A DNA stretch of 64,000 bases from contig NZ_JAGSYG010000009.1 in NCBI RefSeq assembly GCF_025685655.1, positions 124,001 through 188,000 of the forward strand, read 5' to 3'. The notes beneath the pieces were generated by a model. It searched no databases, had not been told where the DNA came from, and worked only from the letters and a program-made list of their open reading frames with translations. Below, one piece after another: positions 52,099 through 61,084 of this stretch. Within the stretch, counting starts at the first letter, position 1, and every line of letters begins with the position of its first letter. The DNA is from Acidicapsa ligni (lineage in GTDB: Bacteria; Acidobacteriota; Terriglobia; Terriglobales; Acidobacteriaceae). The position numbers were made by a program, and so were the translations under genes.

Positions 52099-53150
52099 GG
52101 CTGGCGTGTCTCGATATGTTCGGGGATAGGCGTCACATCCTTATATTCCATGAGCGCCTTGTTCCCATTCATCAAAAATTGGAGCTGTCCAAAGAAAATC
52201 GGAATTTGCTGCAGATGCGAGTGAAAGCCGTAGAGCAGGAGCGTTGTCCACGAAGCAGGCTTCCAGCGATACTGCCGCGCAGTGCGAACAGCCAGCGCGA
52301 AGAGCAGCAAGATCCAGAGCATGAACGGCCAGAGCGACAGCAAAATCGCAGAGAGAATGAGTGCGACGATTGGCGAGAGCAGCCAGAACAGGCCACGCTG
52401 ACGGTTGCGGCGGGCCTCATCTGACCAGAACGGGTCGGAGGTGCCACGAAAGCGCGACGAGACGGAGGCAAAGGCATAGCCCGCGCGCTGCGAACGGCGC
52501 CAGTATTGCGAGAAACGCGTGATGGCCAGATCGTGCAAAGTCATCTGCACATCGATGTGTTGAATATGCCAGCCAAGGTTGCGCATGCGGCGGCACATCT
52601 CCGGTTCTTCCCCGGCGATGAGCGTTTCGTCGAAGCCATTCACGGCCTCAAGAGCGGCACGGCGAACCAGGACGTCTCCACCGAAGAAGAGCGTTTCCCC
52701 TGGAGGATAAACCCAATCCAGATCGAGTACACGCACATAGATGGACAGGCATTCGCATAACTCGCGGCGATGGCCCCATGCTGCAGCATTCGTGGCGTTT
52801 TTTTCAAGCTCCGCGAGAGCCGCTACGGGGAAATCCGCATTCAAAATTGTGTCGCCGTCGAGAAAAAGAATCAGCTTGCCGGTAGCACTTTGCCAGCCCA
52901 TATTGCGGGCGCGGGCGGCGGTAAAGGGGCCGGGCGGCAGAGGCAGAACGCGAGCGCCAAGCTTTGCCGCCAGCTCCAGGCTGCCGTCGGTTGAACCGGA
53001 GTCTACATAAAGGATTTCTTTTGCCGACCAGCCCTCAATGGATTGCGCCGACAGGATGCAACGCTCCAGACGTTCGCCCTCATTACGGCCGATGATCACG
53101 ACGGAAAGATCTGGCTGAATTAGCTCAATCGTTGTTGCGGGCGTGCTCAT
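52095..53150 (-). CDS. Membrane-anchored family 2 glycosyltransferase
   Basis: 351 residues. The GT-A fold begins LSVVIIGRNEGERLERC; the metal-binding DxD is in LILFLDGDTI, and the acceptor-side FGGDVLVRRAAL and EEPEMCRRMR (an ED motif) follow. A hydrophobic pair of helices at about 255-290 anchors the C terminus in the inner membrane. It overlaps the NUDIX and acyltransferase genes by four bases each. Likely role: adding a sugar to a lipid-linked glycan. Substrates cannot be predicted. Confidence 0.9.
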   Translation of the reverse strand: MSTPATTIELIQPDLSVVIIGRNEGERLERCILSAQSIEGWSAKEILYVDSGSTDGSLELAAKLGARVLPLPPGPFTAARARNMGWQSATGKLILFLDGDTILNADFPVAALAELEKNATNAAAWGHRRELCECLSIYVRVLDLDWVYPPGETLFFGGDVLVRRAALEAVNGFDETLIAGEEPEMCRRMRNLGWHIQHIDVQMTLHDLAITRFSQYWRRSQRAGYAFASVSSRFRGTSDPFWSDEARRNRQRGLFWLLSPIVALILSAILLSLWPFMLWILLLFALAVRTARQYRWKPASWTTLLLYGFHSHLQQIPIFFGQLQFLMNGNKALMEYKDVTPIPEHIETRQP

Positions 53151-53767
53151 GAATGAATCTCCGCGACAGCAGGCGTGGGCATCTTGCGTTGGAGGGGGAC
53201 GGCTGGTACTCCGGCCACGATCGCCCCTGCTGGAACGTCCCGCGTTACGACTGCGTTAGCTCCGACGGTTGCTCCATCCCCAATGGTTACGCCGCTCAGA
53301 ACGGCGACACCGCGACCGATCCATACCTGACTGCCGATCTCGATAGGTCTGGCCATGTGACTGGAGTCGCGCAAGTTCTGTCCCTCTTCGCGTGTGTGGT
53401 TAGCATCGCGAATACTGGTGTACTCCCCAATCATACTGCCCTTACCGATGCGGATTCCGGCGTAGGCCACCAGGTGCACTCCGCTGGAGAGGACAACCCC
53501 GTCGCCGAGAACAATCTCCGCGTCTCCCTCCGTCTCCATATATTGATTCGGATAAAGGAGCAGTCCCTGCCCGCAGCGCACCCGGCCCGTGCCGTAGATA
53601 TATGTCCTGCCGAGCACGACGGTGCTGACAGGGAGAGGAAGACTCAGCCTGGCTCGCAGAGCCGCAAAAGCGTTTACACGCCTCCACACCCGCAGGATGG
53701 GCGCAAATGTTCGATAACACAGAACAAGCGGAGCAGCCAACGCAGATTTCATCTTCCCTGAAGGCAT
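53147..53767 (-). CDS. Left-handed beta-helix acyltransferase
   Basis: 206 residues with hexapeptide repeats from about 55 to 195 (for example GDGVVLSSGVHL, IRIGKGSMIGEYTSIRD, SQVWIGRGVAVLSGVTIGDGATVGANAVVTRDVPAGAIVAGVPA), the LbH O-acetyl/acyltransferase fold. A conserved His lies in DANHTREEG. It is the first gene of the four-gene operon (acyltransferase, GT2, NUDIX, zwf). A sugar O-acetyltransferase acting on exopolysaccharide or lipid-linked glycan is likely. Confidence 0.9.
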   Translation of the reverse strand: MPSGKMKSALAAPLVLCYRTFAPILRVWRRVNAFAALRARLSLPLPVSTVVLGRTYIYGTGRVRCGQGLLLYPNQYMETEGDAEIVLGDGVVLSSGVHLVAYAGIRIGKGSMIGEYTSIRDANHTREEGQNLRDSSHMARPIEIGSQVWIGRGVAVLSGVTIGDGATVGANAVVTRDVPAGAIVAGVPAVPLQRKMPTPAVAEIHS

Positions 53768-54094
53768 TTGCTCTTTCCTTGCTGGATAACTTCTCTTACT
53801 GGATTTCTTGTTCAGACCCTTGTTCGTGTTCAGACCTTAATTCGGAGCCGTCTGGAGAAATCAAGATTATCGATGACGGCACTCTGTCTGACGCTTGGAA
53901 TACGGCCCAGGTTGGACCAATATCGTTGTTCTTTTTCACGCGGTGATGACCGCACAGGATCACCGTAGTTAACGATTACAAAATTTCGCGCCTGCGTATA
54001 TCCCCGATTTGCGTCACAGGTTTTGCATCGAAGCGGATTTTCCTATTTGGAACCCCGCTCCTTTCCCGAACTGGCGAGTGTTCTTCAAAAAGAG
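53768..54094. other. Intergenic spacer with direct repeat and small hairpin
   Basis: No gene visible. TTCAGACC occurs twice about 19 bases apart in the part nearest the acyltransferase (near 53811-53838), a possible regulator site. CGGTGAT (53941-53947) and ATCACCG (53959-53965) form a seven-pair hairpin. The rest shows nothing clear. Confidence 0.4.
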
Positions 54095-55375
54095 TCAGGC
54101 GAGCCGCCGCCTCCAGGTATTTGCAAGCTGGTCCAGGTTTCGAGAAAGATTGTACTGTTCCTCAACCGTCGCTCGCGCTGCCAGTCCAAGCCGGTGGCGT
54201 AAATCAGGATCGCTTGCCAGCCGTTCCAGCGCAATGCGAAGAGCATACGGGTTAGCCGGAGGTGCAAGCAGCCCGTTTTGGCCATCCAGGATTAGCTCTG
54301 GAATCGCCGCAATTGTCGTACTGACGCAGGGAACGCCCAGCGCCATTGCTTCCATGAGAGCGACGGGCAGCCCTTCCGCGAAGCTGGCGAGGACGAAGAT
54401 ATCCGCCTGCGCAACCTCTGCAAGCGTCGGCTGATGCGCCATCGCTCCCAGAAAACGGACGTAAGAGGCGATTCCCTGCTGCCTGCATTGCGCTTCGAGA
54501 GACGGGCGCTCAGGTCCGTCGCCGATGAGCACCAGAGATAGCTCGGCTCCGGCTGCAACCATCGCAGCTACAGCCTCAAGCAGTATGCGGTGCCCTTTGG
54601 CTGCGACCATGCGCCCCGTGCAGACAATGCGAACTCCGTTTGCCGATATAGATGTACTCGCCGGTATAGATGTGCGTTGCCGTGGCTGGAGCGTAGTGCA
54701 GTCCACTCCCAGACGAACCACTTCAAGGCGGCTATCCGTCGTGGCCGGCGATACGCGGAGAACCTGGCTGCGGCAAAAATCGCTGATACAGATAACGAAA
54801 GCGGCCGACTCGATTTTCTGGCGAAGATAGAACGCGTCCTGATCGAAAAACTCATCTGGACCATGCAGCGTTACCGACCAGGGAATCTGCCAGGCGGCCG
54901 CCGTCAGCATGCCCACAGTTGCAACGGGACCGCCGAAATGTACATGAAGATGCTCAAGCGAGTTGCGCCGGAGCCACCTGCCCACCAGCAAGGCCTCGGC
55001 CAGGTAGAACAAGGCGAAGGCTCGGCCTTTTAAGTCCCAGCCTCCAAGCTGAAAGGCAGCGCGCAAACCGCGCAGGGCGACAGCAGGGTGCTGCACCACA
55101 ATTGCGAGCAGCTTGCATACCAGCGAGAGTTTTCCGCCCGCTTTGACGTAGAAAGTCGTTTCAGCTTCCCTTGCTTCTACTTTGGGCAGATCCTCTATGC
55201 GGCGGTCAGGGGGATTGATAGAAGCAGTCTCAACGACCAGTCCGCGATCACGAACGCCCAGGACTTCTTTCAGAAAAAAGGTATGGGAAACCGCTGGATA
55301 CCGGCTAAGCAGGTATCCGATACGCAGGGCAGAGTCGGCGGCGCGATCAGCCGGGGAATGGATAGGTGTCGACAA
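54095..55375 (-). CDS. Family 4 glycosyltransferase
   Basis: 426 residues. The N-terminal GT-B half starts LRIGYLLSRYPAVSHTFFLKEV; the donor half has VCTGRMVAAKGHRILLEAVAA and the catalytic EGLPVALMEAMALGVPCVST, with the second Glu of the E-x7-E motif. It has no membrane segment. It belongs with polysaccharide assembly genes (a WecG-like enzyme and a flippase are nearby), and probably adds a hexose to a lipid-linked chain. The ATG is preceded by a divergent spacer of 740 bases. Confidence 0.92.
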   Translation of the reverse strand: MSTPIHSPADRAADSALRIGYLLSRYPAVSHTFFLKEVLGVRDRGLVVETASINPPDRRIEDLPKVEAREAETTFYVKAGGKLSLVCKLLAIVVQHPAVALRGLRAAFQLGGWDLKGRAFALFYLAEALLVGRWLRRNSLEHLHVHFGGPVATVGMLTAAAWQIPWSVTLHGPDEFFDQDAFYLRQKIESAAFVICISDFCRSQVLRVSPATTDSRLEVVRLGVDCTTLQPRQRTSIPASTSISANGVRIVCTGRMVAAKGHRILLEAVAAMVAAGAELSLVLIGDGPERPSLEAQCRQQGIASYVRFLGAMAHQPTLAEVAQADIFVLASFAEGLPVALMEAMALGVPCVSTTIAAIPELILDGQNGLLAPPANPYALRIALERLASDPDLRHRLGLAARATVEEQYNLSRNLDQLANTWRRRLA

Positions 55376-55755
55376 TGTTTTTCAAGTATACGAGGGGAAC
55401 GTCAAACTACGTGTCCAAAACGGTCGAAGGCAGACGAGCTCGATATTTTCCATAAATTATTGCGTTCAAATCGACCGTATTGGGACGAGACTCCAGTTGC
55501 GAGCACTACCAGATTCTCCTAACAGGCTCCCAATGGAAGACGATGGTAACCACCGAAAGGCACCCTCACATCAGGGCGGTAACGGACAGATTTATGCCCC
55601 CTGCTTTTGCACTCAAATTGGAGCAAAGTGCCTGAGGTATCCGCCAGTGGCTCATTTACTCCTTTTTGATCCCAGCCCAACAACGATAGGCGAAAGCGCG
55701 AGCCATGAGGAGCGGGATTACCGGAATGGTTTTCCCCTCAGAGTGGTAACCATTG

Positions 55756-55790
55756 GGAGTTACCTAACCCCTTTTAGGGGAGTACCTAAA
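55756..55790 (+). promoter_or_regulatory. Direct repeat of (G)GGAG(T)TACCTAA, 22-bp spacing
   Basis: GGGAGTTACCTAA (55756-55768) and GGGGAGTACCTAA (55778-55790) start 22 bases apart, two helical turns, with a CCCC-TTTT-AGGGG palindrome between them. This is the layout expected for two regulator dimers on one face of DNA. It lies upstream of the WecG-STAS gene. Confidence 0.45.
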
Positions 55791-55926
55791 TGTTATAGCG
55801 ACGGGACTAAATGGCACACCTTTTCGCCATTGTTTGAGCGGCCTGCAGCTTATAAGTTGAAAGAGTCACAACGACTCCCAGTCGCACTCAGGCACATTGG
55901 CACCAACGCCAACGAGACGGGGCAGT

Positions 55927-56052
55927 ATGAGTGAAACGAAATCTCTTTACCCGCACCATCCATCAGGTTCGGCGGCACATGAAGACCGGGCCAATGAGAA
56001 TGCGGGAAACAGGCCAAGACGCAGTCCGCAGCAGAAGAGCTATTGCAGATAA
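55927..56052 (+). CDS. Possible 41-aa leader frame
   Basis: ATG at 55927 opens a 41-residue frame (MSETKSLYPHHPSGSAAHED...) that is hydrophilic and rich in Ser, His, Asn and Arg. Only a weak GGGG stretch precedes it. It ends 63 bases before the WecG-STAS start. It may be a leader peptide or chance. Confidence 0.25.
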   Translation: MSETKSLYPHHPSGSAAHEDRANENAGNRPRRSPQQKSYCR

Positions 56053-56115
56053 CGATCACACAAGCAATGTGAAATCAGTTACGGATAGCAGCTTCACACA
56101 GAGAGCAGGACAGAA

Positions 56116-57303
56116 ATGAACAGCAAATTGCAAAATTCTGTAGCAGTGATGGGGTTGCCTTTAGCGAACGTTACAGCCGACGAGGCTGTAGAGCAGATTG
56201 AGAACCTGATTCTATCGGGAGGCACCCACCAGGTTGCCACCGCGAATCTCGATTTCTGGGTCAACTCGCTCAACGACGTTCACTTGCACCGCATCATTGC
56301 AGGCTGCAGTCTCGTATTAGCAGATGGAATGCCCCTGGTATGGATCTCGCGTATTCTTGGAAACCCTCTGAAAGAGCGCGTCTCCGGTGTAGATATGGTT
56401 CCCCGCCTCGCTGAGCTCTCAGCGAAAAAGGGATACAGCATCTATCTGCTCGGTGGTCGCGAAGGCGTTGCAGGACGCGCCAAGAAAGTGCTCGAAGAGC
56501 GTTATCCCGGAGTCAATATCGTTGGCCATTATGCTCCTCCGCTCGCCGATCTGGAGCGCATGGATCACGGCGACACTCTTGAGCGGATTCGCATTGCCAA
56601 GCCCGATATTCTGCTGGTTGCATTCGGCAATCCGAAGCAGGAAAAATGGATTCGCATGCACGCCAAGCGCCTCGGTGTACCTGTTTCAATTGGCATCGGC
56701 GGCAGCATGGACATGCTCATTGGCGATGTACATCGCGCGCCGGTCTGGATGCAGCGTTGTGGTCTTGAGTGGCTGGGCCGCGCAGTTCAGGAGCCAACCC
56801 GGCTCGTGCCTCGCTACACGAAGAACTTTCTCGGACTTGCAACAAAGCTTCCGTTTGCTTTGGCTGCCTCATTCCTGCAGCGCCAGTATCGTGGTGCTTC
56901 AGCGGCAACCCGTACCGGTGACTCGGGCATCGTTCACCTGCATCTGCAGGGCGGGCTGGTAGCTGAAACTGCAGCCGCGCTGGAGCGCACTGCAACCAGC
57001 TGCATCGATGGCGGACAACTGCTCGTGGTTCACTTGCAGGATCTGCAATACGCAAGCCCAGAGGGATTGGGAGCGCTTCTCGCCGCACGGCAGCGTCTGT
57101 TGGCAACTGGATTGTCGCTTTCGTTGGCCGGTGTTCCGGCCCGTATCAAGCTGCTGTTTTCGGCATGGTGCCTTGAGCCGCTCTTCGATGAGTTCAAGTT
57201 CGAGACTGAGCGCTTCGCAATGGCCAGCAAGCCAAAGCAGAGCACTTCCTTTGCGAATCTCGTTGGATCTGATGCCGTAGCTTCGGTCAAGATCGAAGCA
57301 TAA
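56116..57303 (+). CDS. WecG/TagA-family glycosyltransferase fused to STAS domain
   Basis: 395 residues. Residues about 8-250 form a WecG/TagA/CpsF domain: TANLDFWVNSLND, LADGMPLVWISRILG, YLLGGREGVAGRAKKVLEERYP and FGNPKQEKWI, with the conserved Asp in ADGMP. These enzymes use UDP-N-acetyl-D-mannosaminuronic acid or a related sugar on a lipid carrier. Residues about 285-385 are a STAS-like domain (VVHLQDLQYASPEGLGALLAARQRLL), which usually acts in anti-sigma-factor antagonism; its Ser in YASPEG stands where the phosphoserine lies in such proteins. I have not seen this pairing described. Confidence 0.85.
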   Translation: MNSKLQNSVAVMGLPLANVTADEAVEQIENLILSGGTHQVATANLDFWVNSLNDVHLHRIIAGCSLVLADGMPLVWISRILGNPLKERVSGVDMVPRLAELSAKKGYSIYLLGGREGVAGRAKKVLEERYPGVNIVGHYAPPLADLERMDHGDTLERIRIAKPDILLVAFGNPKQEKWIRMHAKRLGVPVSIGIGGSMDMLIGDVHRAPVWMQRCGLEWLGRAVQEPTRLVPRYTKNFLGLATKLPFALAASFLQRQYRGASAATRTGDSGIVHLHLQGGLVAETAAALERTATSCIDGGQLLVVHLQDLQYASPEGLGALLAARQRLLATGLSLSLAGVPARIKLLFSAWCLEPLFDEFKFETERFAMASKPKQSTSFANLVGSDAVASVKIEA

Positions 57304-57327
57304 ACAAACTGGAATATAAGTAGAAAA

Positions 57328-57356
57328 GCTCAGGAGCTATGCTCCTGAGCCTTTTT
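57328..57356 (+). terminator. Intrinsic terminator of the WecG-STAS gene
   Basis: GCTCAGGAGC (57328-57337) pairs with GCTCCTGAGC (57341-57350), a three-base loop, then CTTTTT. Confidence 0.92.
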
Positions 57357-57520
57357 ATCATGCCCGTTACTTATCCAGATATGATTTCTTTAACTATGAA
57401 TCCAATACTTAGAGCATTTTCTCGATTGCAATGCACATGCAGGACACGCGAAGCGTGGCTCTTCATCATGAAAAGCCACGCAATCAGACACCGCGCAGAA
57501 GATACCGATAGGAGAAATAC

Positions 57521-58717
57521 TTAGCGCGCAGCCTTGAGATGGTTCGCGATATGTTTGGCAGTAAACTTTGCTCCATAAGCAAAGCGGGTAAGCGGGCCAA
57601 AGCTATTGGCAGAGGCTACTCCGACCAGATACAACCCCGGTACTGAACTCTCAAAGTTTGTTGAAAGCACCGGCGTATCATCGACCGCGCGAATGGCTTT
57701 GCGCATGGAATCATCCAGGAATTGAAGTCGCTCGATGGAAACGCGGAACCCGGTTGCACCGATAACATGGTCAAATATCAGCTCGGTTGGAGTACCGTCC
57801 TGCTCAATGATATCGAGATGAACCTTGCCATTCTGAACAGAGGCGCCCTTGATTTGCGAGCCCAGGTGCATAGGAAAACGTCCCATGACCTTATCGCGAA
57901 CAAACCAACCCGGGGCTGGCCCAAGGTGACGTTGCACTGCGCGAACTCGCAGCTTCCTCGGCATGGCGTGAAAGAGCAGTGGAGCATCGGTGCATAACCT
58001 CGATCGCCATCCCAGTCCTAATCCCGAGCGAGGATTCTTGATTCGCTGCAACAGCGGACGAGGCTCCTGCGACGGCGCATGAAACGCAATCTGCTTGCGC
58101 CTGGCCACCAGTTCGACCTTGGCTCCTGCTTCGTTGAGAAGCGCCGCTATGTCAACAGCAGATGCGCCGGCTCCAATTACAGCAACCCTTTGCCCGGCAA
58201 AGATTGAGAGGTCATGATGCTGCGCGCTATGTGAGACGTATTCCCGTGGCAGGTCGGTCAGAAAAGGAGGCAGATACCTGAAATGCGTAATACCCGCAGC
58301 GACAATGACCTTTCGTGCGCGCACCGTTTGTCCATCTGTAGTTTGCAGTTCAAAACCACCATCGATGCGTTTCACTGAACCGATATTGGTTTGCTCCAGA
58401 GTAGGAACCAGGCGCTTCTGAAACTCCAATCCATAGGCGATGAAAGTTTCGCATGGGACGGGAATTCCTACGTCGGCGTAAGGCAGGTTCTGTTCCGCGC
58501 AATAATGGGCAAGAGTAAATTCAGAATCGGGATCGTAAAGACTGGAGGCGAAGCCATCCGATTTCAGCAGCATGCCTTTGGGCATTAGCTGCTGCCAGCT
58601 TTGCATTGGCGTTCCAAATATCCGAAACGTCAGCGGTGACTTGCGCAGATGCGCAGCAACTGACAATCCGTATGGACCCGCGCCGATAATGGCGATATCA
58701 GTAATAGGGGAAGTCAT
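57521..58717 (-). CDS. FAD-dependent NAD(P)H oxidoreductase
   Basis: 398 residues with two Rossmann folds: FAD-binding IAIIGAGPYGLSVAAHLR at the N terminus and NAD(P)-binding VAVIGAGASAVDIAALLNEAGA near 175-195. The ATG motif IGATGF and C-terminal GLYLVGVASANSFGP are of the flavin monooxygenase/lysine-hydroxylase-like group. The substrate pocket residue set is not known to me. Next to an ATP-grasp ligase and an NRPS-like gene it could be a tailoring monooxygenase. It is divergent from the ATP-grasp gene, with 149 bases between. Confidence 0.85.
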   Translation of the reverse strand: MTSPITDIAIIGAGPYGLSVAAHLRKSPLTFRIFGTPMQSWQQLMPKGMLLKSDGFASSLYDPDSEFTLAHYCAEQNLPYADVGIPVPCETFIAYGLEFQKRLVPTLEQTNIGSVKRIDGGFELQTTDGQTVRARKVIVAAGITHFRYLPPFLTDLPREYVSHSAQHHDLSIFAGQRVAVIGAGASAVDIAALLNEAGAKVELVARRKQIAFHAPSQEPRPLLQRIKNPRSGLGLGWRSRLCTDAPLLFHAMPRKLRVRAVQRHLGPAPGWFVRDKVMGRFPMHLGSQIKGASVQNGKVHLDIIEQDGTPTELIFDHVIGATGFRVSIERLQFLDDSMRKAIRAVDDTPVLSTNFESSVPGLYLVGVASANSFGPLTRFAYGAKFTAKHIANHLKAAR

Positions 58718-58866
58718 TACGCACTCCTGGAGTCAGATCTGGTCTTCATGGTAAGTGTATCTACTTGCGTGTTCGAATCAAATAACACAAGCAGGCCATT
58801 GCAAAGGTATCTTTAGAACGGAGTAGCATGTTTACTATGATTCATGCGCTGTGACAATTTCTCGAA

Positions 58867-60105
58867 ATGGATGACGGGAATCTGAAAGAAGAGACACAGC
58901 CGAAAGTATTGCTGTCCGCAACAATGTGGTGGCCTTTATCTGCCCGGCTTGCGATAGCCTTTCTGCGTCATGGATGCAGAGTGTCGGCAGTATGCCCTCC
59001 TGGGCATCCGTTGCGGTTTGTGCATGGAGTCGACCCGCTCTATCTGTATCAAGGCTTGGACTCAGTTGGATCACTTAAAAAGGCCATCGTTGACGCACAG
59101 CCGGATTTGATCGTGCCATGCGACGATGGAGTCGTCTGGCAGCTTCATGAATTGCACGCCAGAAATCCGGAACTACGATCTTTAATCGAACGGTCCCTTG
59201 GATCGCCCAACGCTTTCCCTGCCATTCGCAGCCGTGCTGCTACGCTGGAAACCGCCGTAGCACTGGGCATTCGCGTACCTGAAACGCAGACGATAACATC
59301 GGACGCAGATCTGATGCAGTGGTGCATCGACAATCCCGGAGTTCTCAAACTGGATGGGACATGGGGCGGTTCGGGTGTTGCAATCGCGACCACGCAGGCA
59401 GAGGCTATCGCTGCGTTTCATAAGCTCTCGCAGCCTATGGGAGCCAGCGTGGCCTGGAAACGCTGGCTGATCAATCACGATCCACTCGCGCTGTGGTCAT
59501 GGCGAAGACGCGAGATTCCGCGCGTAACGATTCAGGAATTCATTCCCGGTCGTCCCGCGAACACGATGTTCGCATGCTGGAAAGGCGAAGTGCTGGGACT
59601 CGTTACAGTTGAAGTTCTGACAGCGCAGGGGAAAACTGGCGCAGCGACCGTTGTCCGGCTGATCGAGAATTCCGAGATTGAAAATGCTGCCCGTCTACTG
59701 GCCCGACATTTCAGCCTCAGTGGATTTCACGGCCTGGACTTTATCCTCGAACAATCGACTGGCGCAGCATATCTGATCGAATTGAATCCAAGAAGCACGC
59801 AGCTCGGTCATCTCAGGCTTCCAATACAGGGCGATCTGGTGGGGATGCTCGCTGCGAAACTCAAAGATCAACCGCGTCCGCCTGCCGAGGATTTCATCCA
59901 GGATGAAACCATTGCATTCTTCCCGCAAGCAATTACGTGGAATCCCAAGAGCGAATTTTTACGCCAGGGATATCACGATGTGCCGGTCGGTGAGCCTGAG
60001 CTTCATCGCGAACTCCTGCGCAAATCATGGCCCGAACGCCAACTGCTGTCTCGTATTTATCACTCCTTCCGCACGGTCAGCCATCAGGAAGAAGTAAGGT
60101 TCTAA
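58867..60105 (+). CDS. ATP-grasp ligase
   Basis: 412 residues. The N-terminal about 110 residues are a Rossmann-like preATP-grasp domain (VLLSATMWWPLSARLAIAFLRHG). The ATP-grasp core has LKLDGTWGGSGVAIA, the nucleotide loop, and GLDFILEQSTGAAYLIELNPRST, with the metal-binding Glu/Asn of the E-x-N-P-R motif. C-terminal about 100 residues are variable. It would ligate a carboxylate to an amine via an acyl-phosphate; an amino-acid or peptide ligase is the likeliest type. Substrate unknown. No clear ribosome site. Confidence 0.85.
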   Translation: MDDGNLKEETQPKVLLSATMWWPLSARLAIAFLRHGCRVSAVCPPGHPLRFVHGVDPLYLYQGLDSVGSLKKAIVDAQPDLIVPCDDGVVWQLHELHARNPELRSLIERSLGSPNAFPAIRSRAATLETAVALGIRVPETQTITSDADLMQWCIDNPGVLKLDGTWGGSGVAIATTQAEAIAAFHKLSQPMGASVAWKRWLINHDPLALWSWRRREIPRVTIQEFIPGRPANTMFACWKGEVLGLVTVEVLTAQGKTGAATVVRLIENSEIENAARLLARHFSLSGFHGLDFILEQSTGAAYLIELNPRSTQLGHLRLPIQGDLVGMLAAKLKDQPRPPAEDFIQDETIAFFPQAITWNPKSEFLRQGYHDVPVGEPELHRELLRKSWPERQLLSRIYHSFRTVSHQEEVRF

Positions 60106-60109
60106 AAAG

Positions 60110-60156
60110 AGAAAGCCCCGATACCGAGACCTTCATACGGTCCTGGTGATCGGGGC
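60110..60156 (-). terminator. Terminator of the cupin gene, shared hairpin
   Basis: GCCCCGAT (60115-60122) pairs with ATCGGGGC (60149-60156), and ACC/GGT elements inside extend the stem. On the minus strand TTTCTCTTTTT follows, so it ends the cupin gene best; on the plus strand it follows the ATP-grasp stop. Confidence 0.75.
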
Positions 60157-60172
60157 AAAAAAGTAGATGCTT

Positions 60173-61084
60173 CTATTTTCTCTTGAGTTTCTGGATCAGA
60201 TTTTTCCCTGCAAATCCAGTGGCTACGGCGATCCGCTTGGTGTTATCCAGCAGCCCTGATTTTCCAGGAGGCGTAGGTTCAATACCCATGCGGCGAAGAT
60301 AGTAGTTCGCCTGGTAGACATATTTCCGGCGCGTGTCTTTGTACTGATAGCTGATGCTGAAAGAGATGGAGACATTGTTGCGAGTCTTCAACCAGTGCGG
60401 AGAGTTGACCGGAATGTGAACTCCGGTTCCGGGACGCATCTCATAAACATACGCATGATCCTGAAACTGGGGCTTGTAGATCCCAGCATCCGTACCCTTA
60501 GCCCAGAACTTCTCCAGCTCTGATTCCGGCGTAACGTCACGATCGTTGCGATCGAAGATGTTCATTTCCTTGTTGCCCGCTACCTGCATAAGGAAGTTGC
60601 ACTCGCGATCGATGTGATAAGAAGTGACACGATTGGGCGAGGCAAAGAAGATAATTGCTTCCTGGCTCTTCTTATCCTGATCGATGCTGCGACCAGTCAA
60701 GTGCTGCACCTCTTTCAGGCATTGCTCCAGGAGTTCGTTGTACTCCGGATCCTTTTCGAGATGGCGCATCATCATCCAGCCGCTGGCGATCTCGATACGA
60801 TCGAAGACCTCGTCGGCAGTTAGCTTTCTCTCCGGGATCGTCTCCCAGCGCTGGTCGATGGCAATCGCACCGTGATCGTAGTAAGCATGCGGGCGCAGCG
60901 TAGGATTCTCGAGAATCTTGCGTATCCGCGGCAGCTTGAACATCGGGTGATCCGACGTGAAGCAGTGATTGAACTCGAATGGCTTCTCGTCAAAATCATT
61001 ATGGAAGCCAGGATTGCTGGCATCAAAGATCGAGGAGAGCGCGGGCGTTTTCGCAGGTGCATCGACAACGGCTGTAGCGTGCAT
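60173..61084 (-). CDS. JmjC-like cupin (cupin_8) protein
   Basis: 303 residues; GGGAGG precedes the ATG. A double-stranded beta helix with the H-x-D facial triad in SYHIDRECNF and a distal His in GVHIPVNSPHW suggests a 2-oxoglutarate/Fe(II) hydroxylase of the JmjC-like cupin group. N-terminal about 60 residues are of less certain fold, and HCFTSDHPMF is notable. The catalytic role could be peptide or small-molecule hydroxylation, which fits an NRPS-type neighbourhood. Confidence 0.8.
   Translation of the reverse strand: MHATAVVDAPAKTPALSSIFDASNPGFHNDFDEKPFEFNHCFTSDHPMFKLPRIRKILENPTLRPHAYYDHGAIAIDQRWETIPERKLTADEVFDRIEIASGWMMMRHLEKDPEYNELLEQCLKEVQHLTGRSIDQDKKSQEAIIFFASPNRVTSYHIDRECNFLMQVAGNKEMNIFDRNDRDVTPESELEKFWAKGTDAGIYKPQFQDHAYVYEMRPGTGVHIPVNSPHWLKTRNNVSISFSISYQYKDTRRKYVYQANYYLRRMGIEPTPPGKSGLLDNTKRIAVATGFAGKNLIQKLKRK

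Larger units (their letters stand above)
55376..56115. other. 740-bp intergenic region, probably regulatory
   Basis: This divergent spacer separates the GT4 gene from the WecG-STAS gene. It holds the word TGGTAACCA twice (55544-55552 and 55745-55753), the direct repeat at 55756-55790, and a short open frame at 55927-56052. Longer open frames in it lack ribosome sites and overlap the GT4 gene on the other strand. Confidence 0.55.

Noticed and set aside
55182..55934. A 250-codon plus-strand frame across the GT4 start
   Set aside because: First part is antisense to GT4, the rest crosses a likely promoter region; no ribosome site or domain.
57339..57524. A 61-codon plus-strand frame after the WecG-STAS terminator
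   Set aside because: It begins inside the terminator and has no ribosome site or conserved pattern.
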